NCBI GenBank assembly: GCA_964495575.1
Contig: CAZBVS010000004.1
Span: 1 to 37,834 of the forward strand
Length of the DNA stretch: 37,834 bases
DNA from: DATGCT01 sp964495575
Lineage (GTDB): Bacteria; Patescibacteriota; Minisyncoccia; UBA6257; GWB1-50-10
Reading direction: 5' to 3'
In this document: positions 24,852 through 32,752 of the stretch, piece after piece
Numbering within the stretch: position 1 is the first letter of the stretch
How the letters are laid out: each line of letters opens with the position of its first letter
Position numbers and translations under genes: made by a program
The notes under the pieces: model-generated
Told to the model about the DNA's origin: nothing
The model's input: the letters and a program-made list of their open reading frames with translations, nothing else
Databases searched by the model: none

Positions 24852-26363
24852 ATGGATAACAATTTTTTTAAAAAAACATTTAGAATATTTGAGAAGCTAT
24901 CCTCAAAACCTAAGTTGGGAGGGTTACAAGTTACTGATTCGAGTTTGAGATACTTAATGTTGGGAGAAGGTAATAAGGCGCAGACTTTTTCGGTGAAGCT
25001 TCCTCCCGGGGTTGTTTTAGGAGGAAAGGTTCAGGATGAAGAAAAGTTTGGGTATTATTTAAATCAGCTTCACGGACTTATCTCCCCGAATAATCCTAAG
25101 GAGAGATTAAAGACTATTGTTTGTTTACCGTCGGCTATTACTTATACTCAGAATTATAATATCCCGAATGTAGGGGATAAGAGGATGGAGGATGTAGCGG
25201 AGTTGAACTTGGAAATGATATCTCCTATTCCGGCCGAGAACGCTTATATGAGTTGGCAGTTGATTAACGAGACGGAGGATAAGTATGAATTATTAGGAGC
25301 TTTTGCAGATAAGTCAGTAGTGGATAAGTTTAGAGATCTTTTGGCTCAGTCAAACTTTATGCCGATGATATTTGAGTTTCCTTCTTTGGCTTTATCTTGG
25401 ACGATTAATAATTCAGTAGGTCCCAGAAAAGAGTCCTTTTTGGTATTGAATGTTTCAGGTGACGGAATAGATTTGTTTTTATTAAGAAGCGGTTCTATTT
25501 ATTTTGATTACTATAAATCTTGGAAATCTATTCAGGGGAACAACAAGAAGATTAGCAGAGAGTTGTTTGATAAAGTTTTAATAGAGGAGGTAAGGAAGGT
25601 GGTTAACTTTACATCCAGTAGGTTTAATGAGAACTTAAAGTATGTTTTTGTGGTGGCGCCTGGTTTGTCAGGAGAGGTGAAGAAGGTTTTGGAGGGGAAT
25701 TTTGGGGTTCAGGCGGCTCCTTTGCAGACGAACATAAAGCCTTTATCACCTGCTTGGTATCCAGTATTAGGTTCTGCTTTGAGAGGGCAGTGGGACAGGA
25801 GCAAGGATCGTTATGTTAACCTGGGAGTTTATAGAGTAGAGGATATGTTCTTTAAAGAGCAGATGTTTAGTTTCATATCCTTGTGGAGGAATTTGTTGAT
25901 AGGGATCATTTCAACCTTCCTTATTCTCATGAGCGGTTCTTTGTTTCTTTTAAAAACTCAACCGGAAACTTTAGAGAATAGATTAAAAATGTTTAACTTG
26001 GATTTTGAGCAGACGGATGAAGCTGAGTTAAGAGCTAGTGTAAAAAGATTTAATGGTTTGGTGGAAGCCGTGGGTAAAGTTAAAGAGGGTGGGGTGGATG
26101 TTATGGATGTTTTGGAGCAGATAAATAAGGTAGCTTCAAATTATGAGGTTATTATAGGTAGTGTAAGTGTTTCTTGTGAGAAGAACACTGTTAATATGTC
26201 CGGGAGTGTTCCAAGTTATGATAAAGTAATTGATTTTAAAAATGCTTTAAGGGATGATTCGCATTTTAGTAATGTAAGATTGCCTTTTTCGAATATTTTA
26301 ACCTCGGAAGGTAATTTTGTAGATTTTAATGTAGAGTTTTCTTATAATCCTGGAGGTTTTTAA
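24852..26363 (+). CDS. Type IV pilus assembly PilM-PilN fusion protein
   Basis: A 503-residue inner-membrane platform protein. Residues 1-~335 match the actin-like PilM fold (GLQVTDSSLRYLML, NLEMISPIPAENAYMSWQL, and LVLNVSGDGIDLFLLRSG). A single transmembrane helix follows (~348-366), then a PilN-like domain with a coiled region and a ferredoxin-like part (VMDVLEQINKVASNYEVII, NMSGSVPSYDKVIDFKNAL). In most bacteria these are two proteins; the fused form resembles GspL of type II secretion. It follows a pilin-like gene. Its stop codon overlaps that of convergent pth by sharing TTAA (26360-26363). Confidence 0.88.
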   Translation: MDNNFFKKTFRIFEKLSSKPKLGGLQVTDSSLRYLMLGEGNKAQTFSVKLPPGVVLGGKVQDEEKFGYYLNQLHGLISPNNPKERLKTIVCLPSAITYTQNYNIPNVGDKRMEDVAELNLEMISPIPAENAYMSWQLINETEDKYELLGAFADKSVVDKFRDLLAQSNFMPMIFEFPSLALSWTINNSVGPRKESFLVLNVSGDGIDLFLLRSGSIYFDYYKSWKSIQGNNKKISRELFDKVLIEEVRKVVNFTSSRFNENLKYVFVVAPGLSGEVKKVLEGNFGVQAAPLQTNIKPLSPAWYPVLGSALRGQWDRSKDRYVNLGVYRVEDMFFKEQMFSFISLWRNLLIGIISTFLILMSGSLFLLKTQPETLENRLKMFNLDFEQTDEAELRASVKRFNGLVEAVGKVKEGGVDVMDVLEQINKVASNYEVIIGSVSVSCEKNTVNMSGSVPSYDKVIDFKNALRDDSHFSNVRLPFSNILTSEGNFVDFNVEFSYNPGGF

Positions 26364-26851
26364 TTAAGGCTTAAGCTTTTAATTATTTCTTTAAAGGTAG
26401 TTTTAAATTCTTGTTGGTTGTCCTTTGATATTTTTTTAAGAACAAATTTTTCTGCTTTCCCTTTGAAGTTTTTGGGTCTTATTCCTATTCGGAGCCGCCA
26501 GAACTCTTTGGTGTTGAGATGGTTGATGATAGAGTTTATTCCTTTATGACCGGCCGAGCCTCTATTGAAGGAGAGTTTGTATTGACTTAGCTCTATATCA
26601 GAGTCATCATGGATTATGAGGAGTTGATCGGGGGTGAGCTTAAAGTATTGTAACTTTTCTTTTACAAACTGACCTGATTGATTCATGTACGTTGTGGAGG
26701 TGAGAGTTTTGGTATTAGGAAGATCGATATTTTTATTTAGATAATGTATGAAATGATGGCCTATATTATGATAGGTGTTTGTGTATTTTTTATCGGGGTT
26801 TCCAAGGCCGATAAATAGTTTTATGTTGTTGACATTGAAATTTACTTTCAT
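26360..26851 (-). CDS. pth: Peptidyl-tRNA hydrolase, divergent
   Basis: Recycles tRNA by hydrolysing peptidyl-tRNA released from ribosomes. LFIGLGNPDKKY, the catalytic His in NTYHNIGHHF, TYMNQSG and IIHDDSDIEL match Pth. The usual GGHNG is AGHKG here, changing a conserved substrate-binding Asn to Lys. I chose ATG 26851 (164 residues) over GTG 26869 because a -10 box lies 8 bases upstream of the ATG. At 164 residues it is shorter than the usual ~190. The 3' end overlaps the PilM-PilN gene by four bases. Confidence 0.88.
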   Translation of the reverse strand: MKVNFNVNNIKLFIGLGNPDKKYTNTYHNIGHHFIHYLNKNIDLPNTKTLTSTTYMNQSGQFVKEKLQYFKLTPDQLLIIHDDSDIELSQYKLSFNRGSAGHKGINSIINHLNTKEFWRLRIGIRPKNFKGKAEKFVLKKISKDNQQEFKTTFKEIIKSLSLN

Positions 26852-26859
26852 TTTTCTTA

Positions 26860-26886
26860 ATATTACCACATAGCTTGTATTGTAAA
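26860..26886 (-). promoter_or_regulatory. Promoter of pth, leaderless arrangement
   Basis: On the minus strand TTTACA (26881-26886) and TAATAT (26860-26865, preceded by TGG as an extended -10) are spaced by 15 bases. The -10 ends 8 bases before ATG 26851. Confidence 0.5.
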
Positions 26887-26899
26887 AAATCGAAATTTT

Positions 26900-27439
26900 A
26901 TGAAAAAGATATTTTGGTCATTTTTGGAAATATTTGAAACTGTGATAATTGCGGTTGTTGCAGTGATGCTTATAAGGACATTTGTTACTCAGCCTTTTTT
27001 GGTTAGCGGTTCTAGTATGGAGCCAACGTTTGAGAATGGTAATTATTTATTAGTTGATGAGCTGGCTTATAGATTTAGAGAACCAGAAAGGGGAGAGGTT
27101 GTTGTTTTTAGGGATCCGATTAACGGCTCCTCATTTTATATAAAGAGGATTATCGGATTACCCGGAGAGAGGGTGGTAATTGATAATGGAAAGGTTAGTG
27201 TTTATAAAGGAGATGAATTGAAAAGATTAGAAGAAGGATATGTTTTGAATGTGAATCAAAGAGAGGATTATGAGAAGAAGTTAGGGGAGAATGAATACTT
27301 TGTGATGGGGGACAACAGAGGGTTTAGTTTTGACTCAAGGAATTGGGGTCCTTTAAGCGAGAATAAGATAGTGGGATTAGTTCGTTTCAGGCTTTGGCCG
27401 ATTAAGGAAGCTATGGCAATTTCTAAACCTGCTTATTAA
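26900..27439 (+). CDS. lepB: Signal peptidase I
   Basis: Membrane protease that removes signal peptides from exported proteins. One N-terminal membrane helix (~8-30) precedes catalytic S39 in SGSSMEPTF and the general base K82 in FYIKRIIGLPGE. The GDNRGFSFDSRNWGPL box is intact. At 179 residues it is the short one-anchor form. The ATG has no Shine-Dalgarno site and lies 48 bases from divergent pth. The HisRS-like gene follows after 16 bases and is probably co-transcribed. Confidence 0.95.
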   Translation: MKKIFWSFLEIFETVIIAVVAVMLIRTFVTQPFLVSGSSMEPTFENGNYLLVDELAYRFREPERGEVVVFRDPINGSSFYIKRIIGLPGERVVIDNGKVSVYKGDELKRLEEGYVLNVNQREDYEKKLGENEYFVMGDNRGFSFDSRNWGPLSENKIVGLVRFRLWPIKEAMAISKPAY

Positions 27440-27455
27440 ATTTTTAAATTAAATT

Positions 27456-28757
27456 ATGACTAAAAAAAATAAATCAAAGGACGACAGCGAAAAGGTTAAA
27501 GGATTAGAAGGGATAGATGATGTTTCACCAGAGAAGTCTAAATGGTGGAAGATGATTCAGAGAGCGGGTGAAAAAACAGCAAGGATGCACCACTTTCATT
27601 ATGTAGATACTCCCGTTATTGAAAGAGCAGAACTTTTTGAGAGAGCTTTAGGAGAAGATACAAAAGCAGCTAATAAGAAGCTTTTTACGTTTAAGGCAGG
27701 AACAAGGACTAAGATGGCGTTGAGACCCGATATATTAATCCCGATAATGAGAAGTTATTTAGAACATCAGTTGGGTCATTTTTCATTTCCTTTGAAGACG
27801 TATGCTCATGGTCCGGTGTTTATAAAAAATAGAAAAGGAGAAAAAAGACAGTTTAGAAAGCTTGGTTTCCAGATTATCGGTGGGGGGAATCCGGTTTATG
27901 ATGCTCAGGTTGTTATAGCCATGGTTGATTTATTAGGAAGGTTAAAAGTTAGAGATCCTGTATTGAAGGTTAATATTGCTGGTTGTCGAGAGTGTAGACC
28001 GGAGTTTAGGAAGAAGTTAAAACATTATTATCGTTATCACAAAGATGAAATTTGCAAAGATTGTAAGAAAAGGTATGAGACAGATATTTTGAGGCTTTTG
28101 AGATGTGATAAAGATAAATGTAAGAAAGTTATGAAAGACGCCCCTAATATTTTGGATCATTTATGTGATGATTGTGAAAAGTATTTTCAGGATATACTTG
28201 AGTTGATAGAGGATAATGAAATAAATTATATTCCTGATCCATATTTATTAGGTAATAAAGATTATCACAACAGGCTTGTTTTTGAGATTTATCCTGATGA
28301 AGAATACGACGTTCCTGTAGTAACGGGAGGTCGGGAGGATTATTTATCAGAAAGAATTGGAGGGCCTAGCTTGAATGCAACCGGAGCAGTGCTGGATGTT
28401 GATTCATTAGTGAAGTACTTGAGAGGTAATGGGTTTACGCCGAAGATTGGGAGAAGGAAGAAAAAGGTATTCTTTATTGCTATTGGTGGAGAGGCTAAGA
28501 AATCAAGTGTTACCTTGATGAATAGATTCAGGGATAGAGGAATTGTTGTTTTGGAATCGATGGAGAATAATACTTTAAAGAATCAGTTAGAAATAGCAGA
28601 AAGAAGTGATGCGGGGCTTGTCTTGATTTATGGTCAGAAGGAAGTGTTTGAAGATACGGTAATGATCAGGGAGTTGGATTCAGGCTCTCAAGAGAGCATT
28701 CCTTTGGAAAAGATGGTTGATGAAGCTAAGCGACGATTGAAGAAAATAAATTCTTAA
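27456..28757 (+). CDS. Histidyl-tRNA synthetase-like protein with altered active site
   Basis: A class II synthetase-fold protein of 433 residues with the HisRS layout: catalytic core, a Cys-rich insertion (CRECRPEF, ICKDCKKR, CDKDKC, LCDDCEKYF) and a C-terminal anticodon-binding domain (~335-430). Several catalytic signatures differ from HisRS. LRPEGT is LRPDIL, motif 2 reads FIKNRKGEKRQF (from F122) instead of F-R-x-E-R-P-Q, and the R-G-L-D-Y-Y histidine motif is GNKDYH (G266). The Arg that activates histidine is thus Gly. It may be a divergent HisRS or a paralogue with another role, as with HisZ. Whether the genome has a second hisS decides this. Confidence 0.75.
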   Translation: MTKKNKSKDDSEKVKGLEGIDDVSPEKSKWWKMIQRAGEKTARMHHFHYVDTPVIERAELFERALGEDTKAANKKLFTFKAGTRTKMALRPDILIPIMRSYLEHQLGHFSFPLKTYAHGPVFIKNRKGEKRQFRKLGFQIIGGGNPVYDAQVVIAMVDLLGRLKVRDPVLKVNIAGCRECRPEFRKKLKHYYRYHKDEICKDCKKRYETDILRLLRCDKDKCKKVMKDAPNILDHLCDDCEKYFQDILELIEDNEINYIPDPYLLGNKDYHNRLVFEIYPDEEYDVPVVTGGREDYLSERIGGPSLNATGAVLDVDSLVKYLRGNGFTPKIGRRKKKVFFIAIGGEAKKSSVTLMNRFRDRGIVVLESMENNTLKNQLEIAERSDAGLVLIYGQKEVFEDTVMIRELDSGSQESIPLEKMVDEAKRRLKKINS

Positions 28758-28759
28758 TG

Positions 28760-28768
28760 TGTTAAAAT
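28760..28768 (+). promoter_or_regulatory. Extended -10 of the HIT gene, leaderless arrangement
   Basis: TGTTAAAAT ends 6 bases before the ATG at 28775, immediately after the preceding gene's stop codon. Confidence 0.5.
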
Positions 28769-28774
28769 TTTATT

Positions 28775-29188
28775 ATGAAAGATTGTATATTTTGTAAAAT
28801 GATAAAAGGAGATATTCCGGCAGAAAAAGTTTTTGAGGATGATCATGTGATAACGGTGATGGATATTCATCCTAAGGCACCAGGACATGTGATGGTGATT
28901 CCTAAGGTTCATGCTTCTAATATTTTAGAGTTACCTGAAGAAGAGATTAAACCTTTGTTTTCCGCAGTTAAGAAAGTAGTAAATATGATTAATGAAGCTT
29001 TGAGCCCGAAAGGTTTTACTATGGGATTAAATCATGGGTCCGTGTCCGGTCAGGAAGTTAATCATATTCATTTTCATATAATTCCGAGGTTTGAGGGGGA
29101 TGGAGGAAGTTCGTTGAACAGTGTAGTTGATAATCCACCGGAGGAAGAGATAGCTGAGATTGCGGGGAAAATTAGGGAAGAAGGGTAG
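28775..29188 (+). CDS. HIT family nucleotide-binding hydrolase
   Basis: Small cytosolic hydrolase of the histidine triad superfamily, acting on nucleotide phosphoramidates or similar compounds. The 137-residue protein has CIFC (C4, C7) with a likely zinc site, IPKVHASN (H46) and the triad H97-I-H99-F-H101 in NHIHFHIIPR. All signature residues are present. The closest named type is HinT-like; the physiological substrate is unknown. It ends at a TAG just before a strong promoter for rpsU. Confidence 0.92.
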   Translation: MKDCIFCKMIKGDIPAEKVFEDDHVITVMDIHPKAPGHVMVIPKVHASNILELPEEEIKPLFSAVKKVVNMINEALSPKGFTMGLNHGSVSGQEVNHIHFHIIPRFEGDGGSSLNSVVDNPPEEEIAEIAGKIREEG

Positions 29189-29195
29189 ATTATAT

Positions 29196-29225
29196 TTGAC
29201 AAGTGATTAAGTGAGAAGGTACTAT
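29196..29225 (+). promoter_or_regulatory. Promoter of rpsU-ybeY
   Basis: A perfect TTGACA (29196-29201), an 18-base spacer and TACTAT (29220-29225) give a predicted leader of about 22 bases. It is one of the best -35 elements in the window. Confidence 0.6.
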
Positions 29226-29253
29226 ATCAAATGTTAAAAGTTATATAAAAAAT

Positions 29254-29487
29254 ATGTCAGTAAGAGTAAATAAAAGAAAAGGTGAGAATTTTAATTCTCT
29301 TTTTTACCGCTTTAATCGAAAGATAAGAAGGAGCGGTATTTTAAGGGAGGCTAGAAAAAAGCTATACCATCAAAAACCACCTAATAAAAATCAGAGAAGA
29401 AAGTCTGCTTTGTATAGGGAAGAGAAAAAGAAGGAAATTGAAAAATTAAGAAGGTACGGTCATGGCCCTTTCGGTAGACGTAGTTAG
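29254..29487 (+). CDS. rpsU: 30S ribosomal protein S21
   Basis: Small basic protein near the anti-Shine-Dalgarno region of 16S rRNA. The 77-residue sequence has VRVNKRKGENFNSLFYRFNR and SGILREARKKLYHQKP, typical of S21, with a basic tail. Its last 26 bases overlap the start of ybeY in another frame, so translation of the two is likely coupled. Both products work on the 30S subunit. Confidence 0.93.
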   Translation: MSVRVNKRKGENFNSLFYRFNRKIRRSGILREARKKLYHQKPPNKNQRRKSALYREEKKKEIEKLRRYGHGPFGRRS

Positions 29488-29878
29488 TGATGAAAAATTT
29501 TCTGAGTTAAAGGACAATCTTGAGAAAAAAATAATTAAGACTCTTAATTATTTAGAGAAAGATGGTGTGTTGGTGGAGATTGCTTTAGTTTCTAATGATG
29601 AGATGGCTGTAATTAATGAGAGGTCAAGAGATAAAAAAGGACCAACGACAGTTTTAAGTTTTGAGGATGATTCCCCCAAACCAAAAAGCAAATTGCTTAG
29701 GTTGGGGGAAATTTATTTAGCTCCTGATTTTATTAAAGACAGGGATATGGATTTAGTTAGAGTAGCAATCCATGGCTTACTACACTTATTAGGCTATACA
29801 CACAATCGTGAAGATGATACTATTAAAATGGAGTCTGTTGAAGATAAGATTTTTGATTATTTAGGATTAGAAAGCTAA
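29462..29878 (+). CDS. ybeY: Endoribonuclease YbeY
   Basis: Zinc-dependent RNase involved in 16S rRNA 3'-end maturation and 70S quality control. The 138-residue protein ends with HGLLHLLGYTH, the H-x3-H-x5-H zinc motif, and has TVLSFEDD and RLGEIYLAPDF upstream. The first ~60 residues are less conserved, as usual. ATG 29462 lies within rpsU; no later ATG would keep the fold complete. It is followed 22 bases later by ftsA. Confidence 0.93.
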   Translation: MALSVDVVSDEKFSELKDNLEKKIIKTLNYLEKDGVLVEIALVSNDEMAVINERSRDKKGPTTVLSFEDDSPKPKSKLLRLGEIYLAPDFIKDRDMDLVRVAIHGLLHLLGYTHNREDDTIKMESVEDKIFDYLGLES

Positions 29879-29900
29879 TATTTATTTTTTATTTTGAGAT

Positions 29901-31127
29901 ATGAATAACATAATTACAGGTTTGGATATAGGAACTTCTTCGATAAAGTGTGTTGTTGCTGCTAGAAAAAAGGATGGATCTTTGTCGGTGATTTCTGCTT
30001 TTACTCATCGTTCAGCGGGGATCATGAAAGGAGTTTTATCTGATCCTGATGAAGCATTGAAAGTTTTTAGAAAAATAGTTGTTGATTTGAATAATATTTC
30101 TAAAAAGGCTACCCAAAATATTTTTATAAGCGTTAACGGGAAACATATTAAACCAAAAGCCTCAAAAGGTATTGTGGCGGTTTCAAGAGCTGATCAAGAA
30201 ATTCAACAAGATGATATAGATCGAGTTATTCAGGCTTCGCAGGCTATAAATGCAAAAAATTATACTGTTTTACATAACATAATAACTGAGTTTGCTGTTG
30301 ATGATGTGGGTGATATTCGAAGTCCTATCGGGATGACAGGAAGTCGTTTAGAGGTATCTACTTTAATGATTAAAGCTTTCGCTCCCAGGATAAACCAGTT
30401 ATTGAAAACGATAGATAAAGCAGGGGGAGAGGTAACAGGTGTTGTGTTTGTTCCTTTTGCTTCGGAAAAAGCTGTTTTGTCTAAACGACAGAAAGAGCTA
30501 GGGGTGGTGTTAGTTGATTTTGGGGGAGGAACCACATCTTTGGCAGCTTGGAAGGAAGGAAAGGTTATTCACGCACGGAGTTTGCCGGTGGGTTCTGACT
30601 ATGTAACTAATGATATTGCGGTTGGGTTGAAGATATCTGTTGATATAGCAGAGAAATTAAAGAAAGTATATGGATACGCTTTATCAAAAGAAGTTTCAAG
30701 AAAGGATAAAATTAAGTTGTCAGAATTTGATTCGTCGGTAGATGAGGATGATGATGTTAACTTTTCCAAAAGATTTCTTTCCGAGATTATTGAGGTTAGA
30801 TTGGAAGAGATCCTTGAATTGGTTGATGAGGAGTTGAAGGAAATGACTGATTCAGTGCAGTTTCCGGCAGGAGTTGTAATGTGTGGAGGAGGGGTAAAAA
30901 TATCCGGGATGGATGATCTGGTTAAGCGGGAGCTGAAGCTTCCGGTTCAGATAGGGTATCCTCGGGTAGAGGAGTTGGAGATTTCTAATCCAACTTATAA
31001 AGAGTTGATTGAGGATCCGGAGTTTTCAGGAGCGGTTGGTTTAGTAGTCTGGGGGAATAAAGAGTTGGACGGTCCTTCTAATCCGGTTAGTTTTTTGAAA
31101 AATATTGTTGGTAAATTGATACCTTAA
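29901..31127 (+). CDS. ftsA: Cell division protein FtsA
   Basis: Actin-like protein that tethers FtsZ filaments to the membrane. The 408-residue protein begins ITGLDIGTSSIKCVVA (phosphate 1), contains the SHS2 (1C) domain in its first 200 residues, VLVDFGGGTTSLAAWKEGK (phosphate 2) and VMCGGGVKISGM (adenosine loop). The C-terminus NPVSFLKNIVGKLIP is a likely amphipathic membrane-targeting helix. It precedes ftsZ by 52 bases, the conserved order. Confidence 0.95.
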   Translation: MNNIITGLDIGTSSIKCVVAARKKDGSLSVISAFTHRSAGIMKGVLSDPDEALKVFRKIVVDLNNISKKATQNIFISVNGKHIKPKASKGIVAVSRADQEIQQDDIDRVIQASQAINAKNYTVLHNIITEFAVDDVGDIRSPIGMTGSRLEVSTLMIKAFAPRINQLLKTIDKAGGEVTGVVFVPFASEKAVLSKRQKELGVVLVDFGGGTTSLAAWKEGKVIHARSLPVGSDYVTNDIAVGLKISVDIAEKLKKVYGYALSKEVSRKDKIKLSEFDSSVDEDDDVNFSKRFLSEIIEVRLEEILELVDEELKEMTDSVQFPAGVVMCGGGVKISGMDDLVKRELKLPVQIGYPRVEELEISNPTYKELIEDPEFSGAVGLVVWGNKELDGPSNPVSFLKNIVGKLIP

Positions 31128-31179
31128 GTTGATTAAATAAGTTTAAGATTTTAAAATTATTTTATAAATAAAACTAATT

Positions 31180-32538
31180 ATGGCAAAAAAGAAAAATAAA
31201 AAAAGAAAAAGGTGTCCTGTTTGTAATAAGCTTTATTATAACTTAGGGGCACATATGACAGCCCATTCGAAGGCTGAAATAAAAAAAGCTAAGGGAGAAA
31301 AAAAGAAAAGCAAAAAGAAGAGTAAGTCCAAGAAAAGGAAGAAGAAAACTAAGAAGAAAAAAAGCTCAAGAAAAAAGAAAAGAAAAAGAAGTAATGTTGG
31401 TATTACTAACATAAAGGTTGTTGGAGTCGGAGGAGCGGGTGGAAATATTGTTAGTCGAATGAAAGATAAAAGTAACATGAAAGGGGTGGAGTATATAGCG
31501 GTTAACACTGATGCTCAAGACTTAGAAGAGGCGAGTGTTAGTAACAGAATTCATATTGGAAAAGCTCTTACCAAAGGAATGGGAGCTGGTATGAATCCTG
31601 ATATTGGTCGGCAGGCCATGGAGGAAAACCGTTCGGAGATAGGAGAGTTGTTAGATGGCGCAGATATAGTATTTGTTACTGCAGGTTTTGGAGGAGGAAC
31701 TGGAAGTGGTGCAGCTCCCGTTATCGCAGATATTTCTAAAAATAAAGGTATATTAACAGTAGGGATAATAACCAGACCGTTTAAATTCGAAGGTTCTAAA
31801 AGGATGACAATAGCTCAGGAAGGAGTGGATCAGATCAGAGATAAGGTTGATGCTTTGGTAGTGATTCCAAATGATCGTATTTTTTCTGTAATTAGCAAGG
31901 ATACACCTATTCTAAAAGCCTTTGAGTATATTGATGATGTTTTGAGAAACGGAGTGGAGGCGATAGCTGATTTGATTAATGTGCCGGGAATTATCAACGT
32001 AGATTTTTCTGACATTGAATCAATACTACGTGATCGAGGGTCAAGCATTATCGGGGTAGGGAGAGCTAAAGGAGAGGATAGAAGCACTAAAGCAGTTGAG
32101 AAAGCGATTAATTCTCCTTTGCTTGAAACTTCTATTGAGGGGGCAAAAGGAGTTTTGTTTAGTATTGCAGGAGGAAGTGATTTGAAGATGTCTGAGGTTA
32201 ATGATATTGCAAAATCGATTGTTAAAAACTTGGATCCTAATGCTCAGGTTATATTTGGGACAAGTGAGGGTAACGGATTGAATAAGGATCAGATAAAAGT
32301 CACCGTTATTGCCACAGGCTTCAATGGAGTTTCAAGACCAGCGAGTGGTTCGTTTAATATTCCTCAGTTATTTAGTGATGAGGATAAAGTAAGAGTGAAA
32401 AAGGAAGGTGAGAATGAAGAAGTGGATGTTGAAGAGAAAGAAAAAGAAGAAGATGTTGAGATGCCTGAAGAGGATGAAGATGACTCCGATTCAAGCTCTT
32501 GGGATATTCCAGCTTTTCTGAGAAAAAAAGATAAATAA
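31180..32538 (+). CDS. ftsZ: FtsZ with N-terminal C2H2 zinc finger and polybasic linker
   Basis: Tubulin-like GTPase that forms the division ring. The GTPase core begins near residue 77 (NIKVVGVGGAGGN), with G171-GGTGSG and NVDFSDIES intact, and the C-terminal peptide WDIPAFLRKK is normal after an acidic linker. The first ~76 residues are extraordinary. C12, C15, H25 and H29 form a C-x2-C-x9-H-x3-H finger (RCPVCNKLYYNLGAHMTAH), then residues 35-70 include 27 Lys/Arg in 36. No in-frame ATG, GTG or TTG lies near residue 70, so the extension cannot easily be skipped. The finger spacing recalls Ros/MucR-type DNA-binding fingers. Nucleoid or RNA binding by the ring is inferred. Confidence 0.93.
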   Translation: MAKKKNKKRKRCPVCNKLYYNLGAHMTAHSKAEIKKAKGEKKKSKKKSKSKKRKKKTKKKKSSRKKKRKRSNVGITNIKVVGVGGAGGNIVSRMKDKSNMKGVEYIAVNTDAQDLEEASVSNRIHIGKALTKGMGAGMNPDIGRQAMEENRSEIGELLDGADIVFVTAGFGGGTGSGAAPVIADISKNKGILTVGIITRPFKFEGSKRMTIAQEGVDQIRDKVDALVVIPNDRIFSVISKDTPILKAFEYIDDVLRNGVEAIADLINVPGIINVDFSDIESILRDRGSSIIGVGRAKGEDRSTKAVEKAINSPLLETSIEGAKGVLFSIAGGSDLKMSEVNDIAKSIVKNLDPNAQVIFGTSEGNGLNKDQIKVTVIATGFNGVSRPASGSFNIPQLFSDEDKVRVKKEGENEEVDVEEKEKEEDVEMPEEDEDDSDSSSWDIPAFLRKKDK

Positions 32539-32553
32539 TTTAGATTTTTGAGT

Positions 32554-32577
32554 TCCCCGCCGTTTTTACGGCGGGGA
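32554..32577 (+). terminator. Intrinsic terminator after ftsZ
   Basis: A GC-rich 10-bp stem (32554-32563 with 32568-32577), TTTT loop and T-rich tail close the rpsU-ybeY-ftsA-ftsZ cluster. Its GC content stands out in this AT-rich DNA. Confidence 0.93.
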
Positions 32578-32752
32578 TTTTTAGTTTTCATTGATTACAA
32601 AGCGTTTATTTAAGATTGAAAAAAAATAGTTTTTTAGCAAAAAAAATTTATTTTTTGTTTTTTTATATTTTGGGTGTAAAATAATAAATACTGAATAGTT
32701 TTTATAAAACTTTTTATGGTCGGACAAATTTTTAAAACAATAAAAAAATAAT

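Noticed and set aside
26852..26869. Longer Pth start at GTG 26869
   Set aside because: A -10 box lies inside that segment, 8 bases from the internal ATG, which fits the leaderless pattern.
31236..31508. Minus-strand Phe/Leu-rich frame opposite ftsZ
   Set aside because: It is the antisense of the polylysine linker, where TTT/CTT runs give a spurious membrane-like frame.
32581..32752. Cobalamin riboswitch before nrdJ
   Set aside because: The 170-base leader is almost all A/T and too simple; no B12-box-like or conserved helical core is visible.
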